Shown: piece by piece, positions 1-9,200 of the stretch
How the letters are laid out: each line of letters starts with the position of its first letter
How positions within the stretch are numbered: the first letter of the stretch is position 1
Assembly: GCA_033856235.1 (NCBI GenBank)
Contig: JAWVFI010000026.1
Span: 1 to 21,996, forward strand
Direction of reading: 5' to 3'
DNA length: 21,996 nucleotides
Origin: DASXRU01 sp033856235
GTDB taxonomy: Bacteria > Acidobacteriota > Blastocatellia > Pyrinomonadales > Pyrinomonadaceae
The notes under the pieces: model-generated
Seen by the model: the letters and a program-made list of their open reading frames with translations, nothing else
What the model was told of the DNA's origin: nothing
The model's database searches: none
Made by a program: the position numbers and the translations under genes

Positions 1-311
1 TAAGCGTCGTGGCCGTGGAGAATCTTTACTTCGGTGGCGATGTCAGTGTCGCCGGGCTGGTAACCGGAGGCGACTTGCTGGCCGCCCGCGGAGAAATTTC
101 CGGCGACTTTGTAATCATCCCGCGCACGATGCTGAAGAGCGATGAAGACGTGATGCTCGATGGTATGAAGCTCGAAGAGATTGAAAGTCAGTTGGGACTG
201 CCAGTGCAGGCCCACGACTTTTATTCTTTTTCGCAGTTCATTACTGGCGAGTCGAGCAACCACGCGTTCGCCGGCGGGGCTGCAAATATTGCTTCGCGGG
301 CCGCTAACTGA
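1..311 (+). CDS. DUF512-family protein, C-terminal fragment
   Basis: This is the tail of a gene that begins left of the window. The first complete codon is at 3, and the frame stays open to the edge, so the GTG at 9 is not a real start. The visible ~102 residues contain the DUF512 C-terminal pattern: an ENLYFGGDVSVAGLVTGGDL stretch, then IIPRTMLKSDEDVMLDG and an LEEIESQLGLPV stretch. Known full-length members are about 400-450 residues, with a PDZ-like domain and a radical-SAM-like or Fe-S N-terminal half. They are often called Fe-S oxidoreductases of the NifB/MoaA type, but their reaction is not established. The last ~30 residues, after HDFYSFSQF, look like a lineage-specific tail. The next gene starts 46 bases downstream and could be cotranscribed. 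The family call is fairly sure; the function is not. Confidence 0.8.
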   Translation, partial: SVVAVENLYFGGDVSVAGLVTGGDLLAARGEISGDFVIIPRTMLKSDEDVMLDGMKLEEIESQLGLPVQAHDFYSFSQFITGESSNHAFAGGAANIASRAAN

Positions 312-357
312 ACGTTCGAGGCTTGCAGTTGTGTTAGGGATTGGATCCCTCCTCGCC

Positions 358-948
358 ATGTCGAACCAAATCTCCAGCGACACTGCCAAGAAGGTTCTGG
401 ACGTCGGTTGCGGTCGCAACAAACATCCTGGTGCTATCGGTTTGGACTCGAACCCGCGCACCGATGCCGACGTTATCCACGATCTCGGTTTAACTCCATA
501 TCCCTTTCCTGATAACGAATTTGATGAAGTGATCAGCCGGCACGTGATTGAGCATGTACCCGATGTGATGGCTTTCGTATCCGAGCTTCACCGGATCACC
601 AAGCCCGGGGGTCGCATCAAAATCGTGACGCCTCACTATTCGAATCCGGATTGGGCCACAGACCCGACCCACCGCAACCATTTCAACAGCTATACGTTCA
701 CTTGCTTCATGCCGGAGCGCACGCCGTTTCCTTTCTACACCGACGTGGTTTTGAAGCCCGTCAGCACCTATGTCTCGTTGGCAAACCTCTGGCGCCTGAC
801 CGGCCTGGAGTTCCTGGTCAACCTGGATCAGCGTTGGCCCGCCCTGCGCTTTACCCGGAAGTTCTGGGAGTTCTATTTGTCGGGGATCATGCGCGGCAAG
901 GAACTGCATTGGGAATTTGAAGTGGCCAAAGACAGCCGTCCAACTTGA
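358..948 (+). CDS. Class I SAM-dependent methyltransferase (type 11-like)
   Basis: The protein has 196 residues. Motif I, VLDVGCGR, lies at about 13-20 and is followed by an acidic end of strand 2 (GLD, 28-30). A DNEFDEVISRHVIEHVPD stretch (52-69) is the usual post-motif segment of type 11 methyltransferases, and KPGGRIKIVTPH (82-93) is the motif III region. It should transfer a methyl group from S-adenosylmethionine, but the acceptor cannot be read from sequence. The HYSNPDWATDPTHRNHF stretch is typical of small methyltransferases found near glycan or lipid genes. The ATG at 358 was chosen because the protein then begins shortly before motif I. An in-frame GTG at 331 is possible, while the longer frame from 181 overlaps the upstream gene and adds unrelated residues. 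No clear Shine-Dalgarno sequence precedes either start. Confidence 0.85.
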   Translation: MSNQISSDTAKKVLDVGCGRNKHPGAIGLDSNPRTDADVIHDLGLTPYPFPDNEFDEVISRHVIEHVPDVMAFVSELHRITKPGGRIKIVTPHYSNPDWATDPTHRNHFNSYTFTCFMPERTPFPFYTDVVLKPVSTYVSLANLWRLTGLEFLVNLDQRWPALRFTRKFWEFYLSGIMRGKELHWEFEVAKDSRPT

Positions 949-1258
949 GACTACGCCCAGTACGCCCGGATCATTCGAAAGCGCCAGCGAAGAACTCTTC
1001 CAAAAAATTGGATAGTCGATTGGGATTTTTGGATCTCACGTCACATTTTTCGCGTAGTTTTGCTTATTACCTCTGCTGGTTCAACTTTTTCGGCGCGGAA
1101 TAATTCTTGCAGGTTCCAGCCAGCAGATGATTTTCACGATTTCACTGTTAGTTAGGAGCATTCGGCCCAACTTTCAAGCGCCTCACAACTGTAAGGCCAC
1201 CCAACCGAAGTTGCGATGGCCGCAGCTGCAAACTTCTCTAGACTGTAAGGGGGATAAT
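949..1258 (+). other. Gene-free leader of receptor 1
   Basis: About 310 bases lie between the methyltransferase stop and the receptor start. I see no convincing gene. An open frame from 1127 is only an upstream extension of the receptor without signal-peptide character. The stretch holds a weak AT-rich hairpin (999-1033) and a nine-base direct repeat, ACTGTAAGG, at 1188-1196 and 1242-1250. The second copy overlaps the receptor ribosome binding site. No promoter with good spacing was recognised. Confidence 0.5.
1247..1253 (+). promoter_or_regulatory. Ribosome binding site deciding the receptor 1 start
   Basis: The purine-rich AAGGGGG lies five bases before the ATG at 1259. It selects this ATG over upstream in-frame starts at 1127 and beyond, which would add 44 residues ahead of the signal peptide. 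Confidence 0.7.
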
Positions 1259-4200
1259 ATGTTCAAACAGATGTCTCGAATTGCCGGCATGCTCGCCTTC
1301 TTTGCCCTCGCCGGAGCGCTGAGCTCAAGCTTCGGCCAATCTCAAAAAGGCGGCCTCAACGGCATCGTCAGGGACTCACAGGGCGCCGCCGTAGTAGGGG
1401 CGACCGTGGAGGCGACGAATAACGCCACTGGGGAGAAATCGACCGCCATCACGAGCGATGGTGGCAGTTATACGTTTCCGAATCTGGACGTCGGTGTCTA
1501 CGAAGTAACGGCAACCGCAACCGGGTTTGCTTCCAGCACGGCTAAGGACGTGAAGATCTCGGTGTCGTTTACGACGACTCAGGATCTGGCTCTAAATCCG
1601 CAGGGACAATCAGCGACAGTCGTCATTTCCAATAGTGATGCCCAGACGCAGATCAATACCACGGACCAGCAACTTTCTACGCTCCTGGATAATAAGAAGA
1701 TTATCGATTTGCCTTTGCTGAATCGCGATCCAAACTCGCTCGTATTGTTGGCTCCCGGAACGGTGCAGACGCAGAGCGGCTTGGGCGGCTTTTCCGTTAA
1801 CGGCTCCCGTGAACGCAACAACAACTTCATGGTTGATGGTGTTGATAATAATGATACGGAAGTTCCCGGCATCCCCGGCGGTCTTTCAACTCCAAACATC
1901 GACGCCACCCAGGAGTTTCGGGTCCTGACCGGCAACTTCAACGCGGAGTATGGTCGCAACTCAGGCGCGATTATCAACGTCGTGACGAAGAGCGGTTCGA
2001 ATGACTTCCACGGCAATGCTTACATCTACTATCGCGCTGACAGGTTCGCAGCGCGCGACTTCTTTGACATCAGCGGTCAGCCCGACCCGCTGCAACGCAA
2101 ACAGTATGGCGGCTCCATCGGCGGTCCGATCAAAAAGGAGAAGCTGTTCTTCTTCTTCAACTACGAAGGAGATCGGTTCAACTTTGGTACGCAGGAAGTC
2201 CGCACTGTGCCATCCGCGACGGCCCGCACTGGAATTCTGAATACCCCGGCGGGCACTTGCGCTGGTGCGGATGCTGTTGCCGGCCGCTGCGGAACGCTCG
2301 ACATACGTGCCGCCGGTTTTAATAACCGGACTGGTGCGAACCTGGGTATTGGTCCAAATCTCGGACTTAACCCCATCATTACGGGTCTGCTCAATCTCTA
2401 TCCATTAGGGAACAGTCATGCGGACGATCCTTTGCCGGGTGTGTTTGAGGCTTACCGGTTCAGCTATCTGAATCGCAACCACATCGACAGCACCTCGACC
2501 AGGGTCGATTACAAAATCAACGACACCCATAGTCTGACGGTAAGCCATCAGTTTAATACCGGCGTCTTCTCGGCCGGGTCTGACTCTTTTCCCGGCTTTG
2601 GGGATGCCATTCGCAGTCCGCAACGGGGACAGACGGTATCAATTAACCTGATCTCGAATCTCAGCGCGAACTTTGTAAACTCTTTCACCCTCGGTGGGAA
2701 CCGCTCGAAGGCGCGATTCAATGGCGCCGGCGATCAGGGAGTCAACGGCATTATACCCAGCCGGGTGAATGCGGCTTTCGCGGCTAATGGCGTTGCGCGC
2801 GCATTGAATTTCGGCGGCGAAAACGGGAGGGCGATTAACCTTTCCACCAGCGCGCTGCAGGACTTATCTGTTTTCGACACTCAGTTCCGCTTCACCGGGA
2901 CAACGTTCCTGAATGATTCGGTCACTTGGGTTCACGGCAACCATACGCTGCGGGGTGGTTATGAGCAGCGCTGGGTCTACTCGAACAGTGCGACGAATTT
3001 CGGCCGCTCAGAGTTTCTCAGCTTCGACTTTCCGACTTCGTTCAACTTCCCGATTCTGAGGAATAACGCAGGCGCCAGTATTACCCGCGTCGGGTTGGGT
3101 GGGACGATTCAGAACTATGCAAGCTTCCTCTACGGTCTGGTTGCATTTCAGTCCCAGTCACAATTCTTTGACAAGACCGGCGCGCGCCGGGACAGCAACT
3201 ACAACGGATTCCGCGTTCGGGAGTCTGACTTCTATCTGCAGGACAGTTGGAGGGTGCGCCCGAACCTGACCTTGAACTATGGAATGCGCTACGAGTACAA
3301 AGGCGTTCCCTATGAAGTGGATGGTCAGCTGTCTACGCTCGTCAATCAGAATCCGAGCACGATTGAGCCAGCCGGCGGGTTTGTCTTTCAGCTGGTCGGC
3401 AAAAACTCCGGATCGAATCAGAAACTCTACGGGAACGACCTTAATAACTTCGCTCCGCGTGTTGGTTTCAATTGGAGCCCGGGAGCCGAGCACGGATTTA
3501 TTTCGCATTTGACCGGGGGGCCTGGTAAGACCTCGATTCGCGGTGGCTATGGAATCTTCTACGATCGCGTATTTGGCAACCTGTTTACGAATGCGCGCGG
3601 CAATCCGCCGTTCCAGCAGGATTTCTTCGAGATTCCTTTCAACATCACTTTCTCCGGCACGATCCAGGAAACTCCCCGTCCGGGAACGTTGACGGCGAGC
3701 AGAGTAGTACCGAGCAGCGCCGAGATCTTTCCGGTGATATTTGCGCTGCCGGGCAACAACGTTTTTCAGTCAAGATTCGTCACTCCGTGGGAGCAGAAGT
3801 GGAGTTTCGGATTCCAGCGCGAGCTGAGCAATCAGTTCCTACTGGAGGCTGACTATGTGGGTTCCCGCGGCAGTAACCTGTTGCGCGTCATCGACGGCCA
3901 GATGACGAGCGTCCCGCGCTGCAACGCCGTGGCCAATGCAACACCGGGCACGATAAACGATCCGCCCTGCGGTGGGCCGATTAGCACCAGTTCAACGACG
4001 AATATTCTCAACGGCCGATTCAACGATGCGTTTTTCCAGGTCGCGCTTAATTTGTCGACTGGCTACTCAAGCTATAACGCATTGCAGACCCGAATCACCA
4101 AAACCCTGACCGAATCGAAATACGGTCTGGGCCAGATTCAGGCTGCGTACACCTGGGCGCACTCCATCGACGATTCATCGGATCCCCTCGTTCCGCAACC

Positions 4201-4843
4201 TGGAGAACGTAGCTTCCCACGCGATTCATCAGGATTCGCGGGCGGCTTTGGCCGGGCCGAGCGCGGCGATTCAGGTTTCGACGTTCGTCATCGCCTGGTC
4301 GTTAACTTCCTGTACGACCTGCCGATCAAGTTTGGCAACAAGTCAATGGATCGCTTCCTGGGCAACTGGTCAATTTCCGGAATTGTGAGCGCACAGACCG
4401 GACTGCCATACAGCGTCTTCGGATCGGTGGACAGTGCCGGGAGCGGCCTTGGCCAGCGCGCTGATTTTGCGAGCCCGGGAAATCCCAACAACATCGGACC
4501 TTCCACGTTGCCGGCTAACCCGCGCGTGCAAACTGGTCCCGATCCGACGCTGTTTGCTAATCCTACCGCCCCCACTGGCAGCCCGACTTTCGGCAGGCAG
4601 GGAGTAATAGGACGCAACACATTCCGAGGTCCGAATTTCCAAAAAACGGACTTCTCGATTATGAAGCGTTTCCCGATTACGGAACGTTACCGGTTCACGA
4701 TCCGGAGCGACTTCTTTAATCTTTTCAACCGCGTGAATTTTGGCTTGCCGGTTAATGGGATTACTTCCCCAAGCTTTGGCCGGTCAACCTTCACCGTCGG
4801 TACTCCGCGCGTTATCCAGTTTGCTGGTCGCTTTGAGTTCTAA
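1259..4843 (+). CDS. Oar-like TonB-dependent receptor 1 with carboxypeptidase-regulatory-like domain
   Basis: The 1194-residue protein should be an outer-membrane beta-barrel. The ATG at 1259 is preceded by AAGGGGG at 1247-1253 with a five-base gap, and the product then starts with a signal peptide (about 1-27, ending SSSFGQ). Residues ~32-115 form a CarboxypepD_reg-like beta-sandwich (GIVRDSQGAAVVGATVEA, then GSYTFPNLDVGVYEVTA). Residues ~130-245 form the plug, with LPLLNRDPNSLVLLAPG, NGSRERNNNFMVDGVDNND and NAEYGRNSGAIINVVTKSG. The rest is barrel with many alternating aromatic strands, and the chain ends in Phe (FAGRFEF), as outer-membrane proteins do. Relatives include Oar of Myxococcus. 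Such receptors are numerous in acidobacteria; most have no known substrate, and the Myxococcus one is linked to protein secretion. No SusD-like partner is present. A terminator follows, then a small exported protein gene. Confidence 0.93.
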   Translation: MFKQMSRIAGMLAFFALAGALSSSFGQSQKGGLNGIVRDSQGAAVVGATVEATNNATGEKSTAITSDGGSYTFPNLDVGVYEVTATATGFASSTAKDVKISVSFTTTQDLALNPQGQSATVVISNSDAQTQINTTDQQLSTLLDNKKIIDLPLLNRDPNSLVLLAPGTVQTQSGLGGFSVNGSRERNNNFMVDGVDNNDTEVPGIPGGLSTPNIDATQEFRVLTGNFNAEYGRNSGAIINVVTKSGSNDFHGNAYIYYRADRFAARDFFDISGQPDPLQRKQYGGSIGGPIKKEKLFFFFNYEGDRFNFGTQEVRTVPSATARTGILNTPAGTCAGADAVAGRCGTLDIRAAGFNNRTGANLGIGPNLGLNPIITGLLNLYPLGNSHADDPLPGVFEAYRFSYLNRNHIDSTSTRVDYKINDTHSLTVSHQFNTGVFSAGSDSFPGFGDAIRSPQRGQTVSINLISNLSANFVNSFTLGGNRSKARFNGAGDQGVNGIIPSRVNAAFAANGVARALNFGGENGRAINLSTSALQDLSVFDTQFRFTGTTFLNDSVTWVHGNHTLRGGYEQRWVYSNSATNFGRSEFLSFDFPTSFNFPILRNNAGASITRVGLGGTIQNYASFLYGLVAFQSQSQFFDKTGARRDSNYNGFRVRESDFYLQDSWRVRPNLTLNYGMRYEYKGVPYEVDGQLSTLVNQNPSTIEPAGGFVFQLVGKNSGSNQKLYGNDLNNFAPRVGFNWSPGAEHGFISHLTGGPGKTSIRGGYGIFYDRVFGNLFTNARGNPPFQQDFFEIPFNITFSGTIQETPRPGTLTASRVVPSSAEIFPVIFALPGNNVFQSRFVTPWEQKWSFGFQRELSNQFLLEADYVGSRGSNLLRVIDGQMTSVPRCNAVANATPGTINDPPCGGPISTSSTTNILNGRFNDAFFQVALNLSTGYSSYNALQTRITKTLTESKYGLGQIQAAYTWAHSIDDSSDPLVPQPGERSFPRDSSGFAGGFGRAERGDSGFDVRHRLVVNFLYDLPIKFGNKSMDRFLGNWSISGIVSAQTGLPYSVFGSVDSAGSGLGQRADFASPGNPNNIGPSTLPANPRVQTGPDPTLFANPTAPTGSPTFGRQGVIGRNTFRGPNFQKTDFSIMKRFPITERYRFTIRSDFFNLFNRVNFGLPVNGITSPSFGRSTFTVGTPRVIQFAGRFEF

Positions 4844-4873
4844 TAAGTTGAGGATTGCAAACTGAAACAAGTC

Positions 4874-4914
4874 ATCGGGCGTTGCCTCTGCTGAGGTAGC
4901 GCCCGATCCTTTTT
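4874..4914 (+). terminator. Rho-independent terminator after receptor 1
   Basis: ATCGGGCG at 4874-4881 pairs perfectly with CGCCCGAT at 4900-4907. The stem continues inward with TGCCTC against GAGGTA (one G-T pair) around a TGCT loop, and CCTTTTTG follows. The stem is strong and ends in a T run, 31 bases after the receptor stop. Only 33 bases separate the T run from the next start codon. Confidence 0.85.
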
Positions 4915-4947
4915 GTGAATAACAGTGATGGTTCAAGGAGTATGGGA

Positions 4948-5799
4948 ATGACTAAGCTTACCGTTAAGAGCCTGATCGCTTGTCTGGTGGTCCTCCTCGG
5001 TGCGACTGCGGCTTTCTCGCAAAAGCAATCGGTGGAGGAAGTTGTCGCCGGACACCTGGCGTCAATTGGCTCGCCAGAAGCACGAGCCGCCATCAAGAGT
5101 CGAATTTTTCAAGGCTCAGTTGTGGCGACGATGCGGATCGGCGGTAGCGGCACCTCGAAGGGAGGTGCGGTCATGTCTTCGCAGGGAAGAATGAGTCTGG
5201 TGGGCATTATCTTTGGCCTGCAGCAGTACACCAACGAGAAGGCAGCCTACAACGGCCGGAAACTGAGTCTCGGTGAACTTAGCCCCGGCGTTCGAACTAA
5301 CCTGGGCGGCTTCTTCCTGACGCATGACGTGATCTTCAAAGAGGGTTTGATGGGGGGCGCGCTGTCATCCGCCTGGCCCTTTCTGGATCTGAACTCGAGA
5401 AATCCAAAACTCCGCTACGCGGGAATGAAAAAGGTGAATGATCGCCAGGCCCATGTTCTGGCTTACGAGCCTAAGAACGGATCCAACCTGGAAATCAGGA
5501 TCTACTTTGACGCTAATAACTTTCACCACCTGCGGACTGAATACACGCAGGAGTTTCCCCCACCGCCGGTGGTAAACCCGCAGGCTGCCGCACGACAAAA
5601 AGAAACGCGCCTAAAGTTTACGGAAGACTTTTCTGACTTCAAGGTGGAAAAAGGTCTGACGTTACCGCACACCTACAAGATGCAGTTGACCTTTGACACT
5701 CCCAATAACCCTTTGTTGCAGGACTGGGTTTTGTCGCTTACACAATTCAACTTCAATGTACCGTTGACGGAACAGCAGTTTGATCTAACCGGGAGCTAG
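4948..5799 (+). CDS. Exported LolA-like protein, paralogue 1
   Basis: The 283-residue protein has a signal peptide (about 1-24, ending TAAFS). The mature start, SVEEVVAGHLASIGSPEAR, resembles the opening helix of LolA-like or lipoprotein-sorting-like proteins. The middle has NPKLRYAGMKKVNDRQAHVL and IRIYFDANNFHHLRTEY; the end has TEDFSDFKVEKGLTLPHTYK and a C-terminal strand closing in LTGS. All these blocks recur in the two paralogues at 10246 and 11299, though this copy is the most diverged and has a short PPPPVVNP linker. The ATG at 4948 was chosen over ATG 4942 and GTG 4915 because AAGGAG (4935-4940) lies seven bases upstream of it. It is probably periplasmic or bound to the outer-membrane inner face. 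Function unknown; a role with the preceding receptor is inferred from position only. Confidence 0.85.
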   Translation: MTKLTVKSLIACLVVLLGATAAFSQKQSVEEVVAGHLASIGSPEARAAIKSRIFQGSVVATMRIGGSGTSKGGAVMSSQGRMSLVGIIFGLQQYTNEKAAYNGRKLSLGELSPGVRTNLGGFFLTHDVIFKEGLMGGALSSAWPFLDLNSRNPKLRYAGMKKVNDRQAHVLAYEPKNGSNLEIRIYFDANNFHHLRTEYTQEFPPPPVVNPQAAARQKETRLKFTEDFSDFKVEKGLTLPHTYKMQLTFDTPNNPLLQDWVLSLTQFNFNVPLTEQQFDLTGS

Positions 5800-6203
5800 A
5801 CCCTTGCCCTGATCCTTACCGGCGACGTGTCTGAGATCACAGGGGTACCTTGGCTGGCCGGTTGCTCGTCCGCGTCCGGGAGGTAAAACAGAATTTTACT
5901 GGCAGGTTGGTTACCATTCAGGTATTCGTACAACAATCCAAAAACGGCAAGATTGACCCGGGTCGGGGTCCAAGGCGCTTCAGGTAAGTCTAAGTTTTTG
6001 AAGAGTTGGAACTTATGACCGAAGGCGGCATGCTTTTTGCTCGTTTGGAGCCGTTGTACATTAGATCCAAGCTTGTGCGAGTCCTTCTAGCGGCCCAATC
6101 CCTGGGTTAATACAACCTTCACGCGCGTAAAGTGGCAGTAACGAGCCCCCCGAGGCGCGGAAGTCAGACCGAGTAACACTTAGACCTTCAAGGAGCCCAT
6201 TCT
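5800..6203 (+). other. 404-base gene-free region before receptor 2
   Basis: No credible protein or RNA gene is visible. The region contains a small perfect hairpin, GTAAAA/TTTTAC with a five-base loop (5883-5899), and a ten-base perfect palindrome, GACCCGGGTC (5955-5964). Its last bases carry the receptor 2 ribosome binding site. It probably holds the receptor 2 promoter, but I could not pick out convincing -35 and -10 hexamers. The length leaves room for an operator or structured leader. Confidence 0.5.
6190..6195 (+). promoter_or_regulatory. Ribosome binding site of receptor 2
   Basis: AAGGAG lies eight bases before the ATG at 6204 and fixes the start directly ahead of a typical signal peptide. 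Confidence 0.75.
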
Positions 6204-9200
6204 ATGAAAAGATTCATTTTTGCCACGCTAATGCTCTGCTTGTTTTCAGTAGCAGCATTAGCGCAGACGAGCACGGGCCGTCTGGTTGGCGTCGTCTCGG
6301 ATGCGAGCGGTGTCATCCAGAAAGCTACCGTGGTCTTGAAAGACAATAAAACAGGAAGTGAGAAGACCACTGAGACCAACGATCAGGGAGGTTTCACCTT
6401 CGGCGCAGTCGACGTCGGCACCTACACGGTGACCGTCACGGCCCCTGGCCACAAGACGCACACTTCAACGGAAGTGAAGATCGACACAGGTGCTGAATAC
6501 TCACTGCCGGTATCACTCGAGGTCGGCGCGATCTCTGAGAATGTCACGGTCGTGGCCGGCGCCGATATCATCAACTCGAGCAACGGCGAAATTAACTCCA
6601 CCATCGGCCCACGCCAGTTGCTGGAGCTGCCCCTGTTAACGCGTAATCCACTGGCGTTGATTCTGACGCAGCCCGGTTCGAGTTCGAACCCGCTGCAGAA
6701 TACTTCCATCAATGGTCAGCGCACGTCCTTCACGAACATTGTTCGTGACGGCATCAACATTCAGGATAACTTCATCCGCTCGAACGCGACCGACTTCGCG
6801 CCCAGCCGCCCCTCGGTCGATGATGTGGGCGAGTTCACCAACACCACGCTGGCTGGGGCCGACGCAGGTTTCGGTGGCGGCCAGTTAACGCTTTCGACCC
6901 CGCGCGGTCAGAACAAATTCAGCGGCGCGTTGTTTGAATTCAACCGTAACTCCAAGTTCGCCGCGAACACCTTCTTCAATAATGCGCTGGGAACCTATAC
7001 CGCGACTGAGGCGCCAGTCCTCTCCGGTCTGAAAAAGGTGGGCGACCCCCGCGGTCCCTTGCCTTTCCGCAACCGCAATCAGTACGGCGGCAAGCTCAGC
7101 GGGCCAATCATCAAGAACAAGCTGTTCTTTTTCGGTTACTACGAAGGCCTGCGAGATGTGGTAACAGCGAACGATCTGACAACCACTCTTACTCCGGGCA
7201 CTGCGGCGGGTAATTTCACTTACACCGCGGCTTGCACGAACATTGGCACGAACCTCTGCCCGACGGGAATTACTCCGGGACAGAACGTCACAGTTAGTAT
7301 CCTTAATCCCGCACTCGGCACCGGCATCACCACCGTTGATCCGACGATTGCGAGCCGGTTCCTTTCGCGATTGCCGGGCGGCAACACCACCGAAGCGGGT
7401 GATACGCGAAACACCATTGGCTACAGATTCGCGCAGGCCAGTGGTCAGAATCGCGACACTTACACGACGCGGTTCGACTACGACCTCAACACCAATAACT
7501 CGGTTAAGGTGGTATACAACTATGTCAAGGAGGGTAACCAGCGAGCTGACCAGGATTCGACTTTCAACCTCGTGCCGCGGGTAAATCAGCCCTCGACAAA
7601 CAGGTTGCTCTCGCTGGGTTATGTAGCCACCCCTACCCCAAAGCTGACGAATGAAATGACCGGCGGCTTTTTCAAGAGTGTTCCGGTCTTTCTTAGTGAT
7701 GAACCGGCCAAGTCGTCCTTCTTCATCGTCCCAACGTTGATCACCAATCCTGAAGTGACCTTCCTGAATCAGGGACGAACGGTGACGACAACGAACTTTA
7801 ACGACAATGCCAGCTACTCCTGGGGCGACCATTCCTTCAAGTTTGGTGGCGCGTTTCAGAACGTGGACATTGATTCCTTCAACGATGCGGGAATCACTCC
7901 CTCCTACACTCTCGGTATTAACGCGTTAACGCCACAGATCAGTGCGACTCAGTTTGTTAATAACACGCTGTTTCCTGGTGGTGTGCCGGCTGCCCAACAG
8001 GCCACGGCAAACAGTCTGCTCGCCTTATTGGGAGGGATTGTTGTCAGTGGGACCCGGTCTTACAATGTCCAGGATCAGACTTCAGGGTTTATTGCGGGCG
8101 CGACTCAAAAGCGCATCTTCAACGTAAAGTCTTACGGAGTCTTTTTCTCCGATCAGTGGCGGGCAACTCCCTCGCTCACCCTGAATCTGGGACTTCGCTG
8201 GGATTATTACACCCCGCTCAAGATGGTCAACGGCTTGGCGCTCGAGCCCATCATGAAACCCGGACAGAGCACGATTGATACGATTCTTGATCCGAATGGG
8301 GCCTTCCAGTTTGTTGGTGGAAACGCCGGCAATCCGGGTGAGTTCTATCGCGGAGACAAGAATAATTTCGCGCCCATCCTGAGCTTCGCATGGTCACCGC
8401 ATAGCCAGAGTGGCTTTACTGGCTGGCTATTCGGAAATGGCAAGACGGTCGTTCGCGGAGGCTTCCGTATGAGCTACGTTAACGACGAAATGGTTCGAGC
8501 TCCTGATAATGCGCTGTTGAATAATTCTGGATTGAATTTTGCTTCGGGCGCTATTAACCCGGCTACCTTAGGCACCACGCTAAATGCGCGGGTCAGTGCG
8601 CTACCGGCTATTCCGGTGCCGACGTTCGTTGCGAATCGAACGTTCATTTTGAACAACACAACAGTGGCTCCCCTATTCCAGGCGGCAGCCTTTATCGTTG
8701 ATCCCAACCTGCAAACGCCGCGGACAAGCGAATTCTCATTCGGTGTGCAACGCGACATCGGTTGGAGTTCGGTGCTTGAGGTTCGCTACGTTGGCGGCCG
8801 CAGCAATAATTTGCTTCGCGCCTATGATGCCAACCAGGTGGATATCCGCGGCAACGGCTTTTTAGCGGATTACAATCGCGCCCTCAACAATTGTTTGTTG
8901 CAGGGAGCAACCATAACTGGATCCGGTACGGCTCTTTCCAAGTGCACTACCGGCGCCTTCAATCCCACTATTGCTGGCAGTCAGCCTCTGACACTCTTCC
9001 CGCTTCTGGGTACCCTGAGCGGTACGCCTGGCGGGATCGGCAGTGTTACCGTTGCTCCCGGTGGGGCCGTTACTACTGTGGCTGCCAACAGCACGATCTT
9101 ATCGCAGCTTAAAGGCGGCATTCCGGCTGACTTGGCCACGACTTACGTAATCAACGCCTTGAGTGGCGGGGTGAAGTTCACTCCCAACCCGAACATTTTC

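Noticed and set aside
181..357. A longer N-terminus for the methyltransferase
   Set aside because: It overlaps the DUF512 tail by 131 bases and adds residues with no methyltransferase character.
999..1033. An AT-rich hairpin (TCCAAAAA/TTTTTGGA) after the methyltransferase gene
   Set aside because: The stem has only two G-C pairs and no T run follows, so it is too weak to call a terminator.
4972..4983. A lipobox-like LIAC in the signal peptide of the 4948 protein
   Set aside because: The cysteine sits in the middle of the hydrophobic core with about ten more hydrophobic residues after it; ordinary cleavage after AFS fits better, and the paralogues have no lipobox.
6015..6110. A 31-residue frame in the leader of receptor 2
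   Set aside because: It has no ribosome site and no recognisable character; a frame of this size is expected by chance.
6885..7832. A 315-codon open frame on the minus strand inside receptor 2
   Set aside because: It lies fully antisense to a clear receptor gene, shows no family motif, and reflects the codon bias of the real gene.
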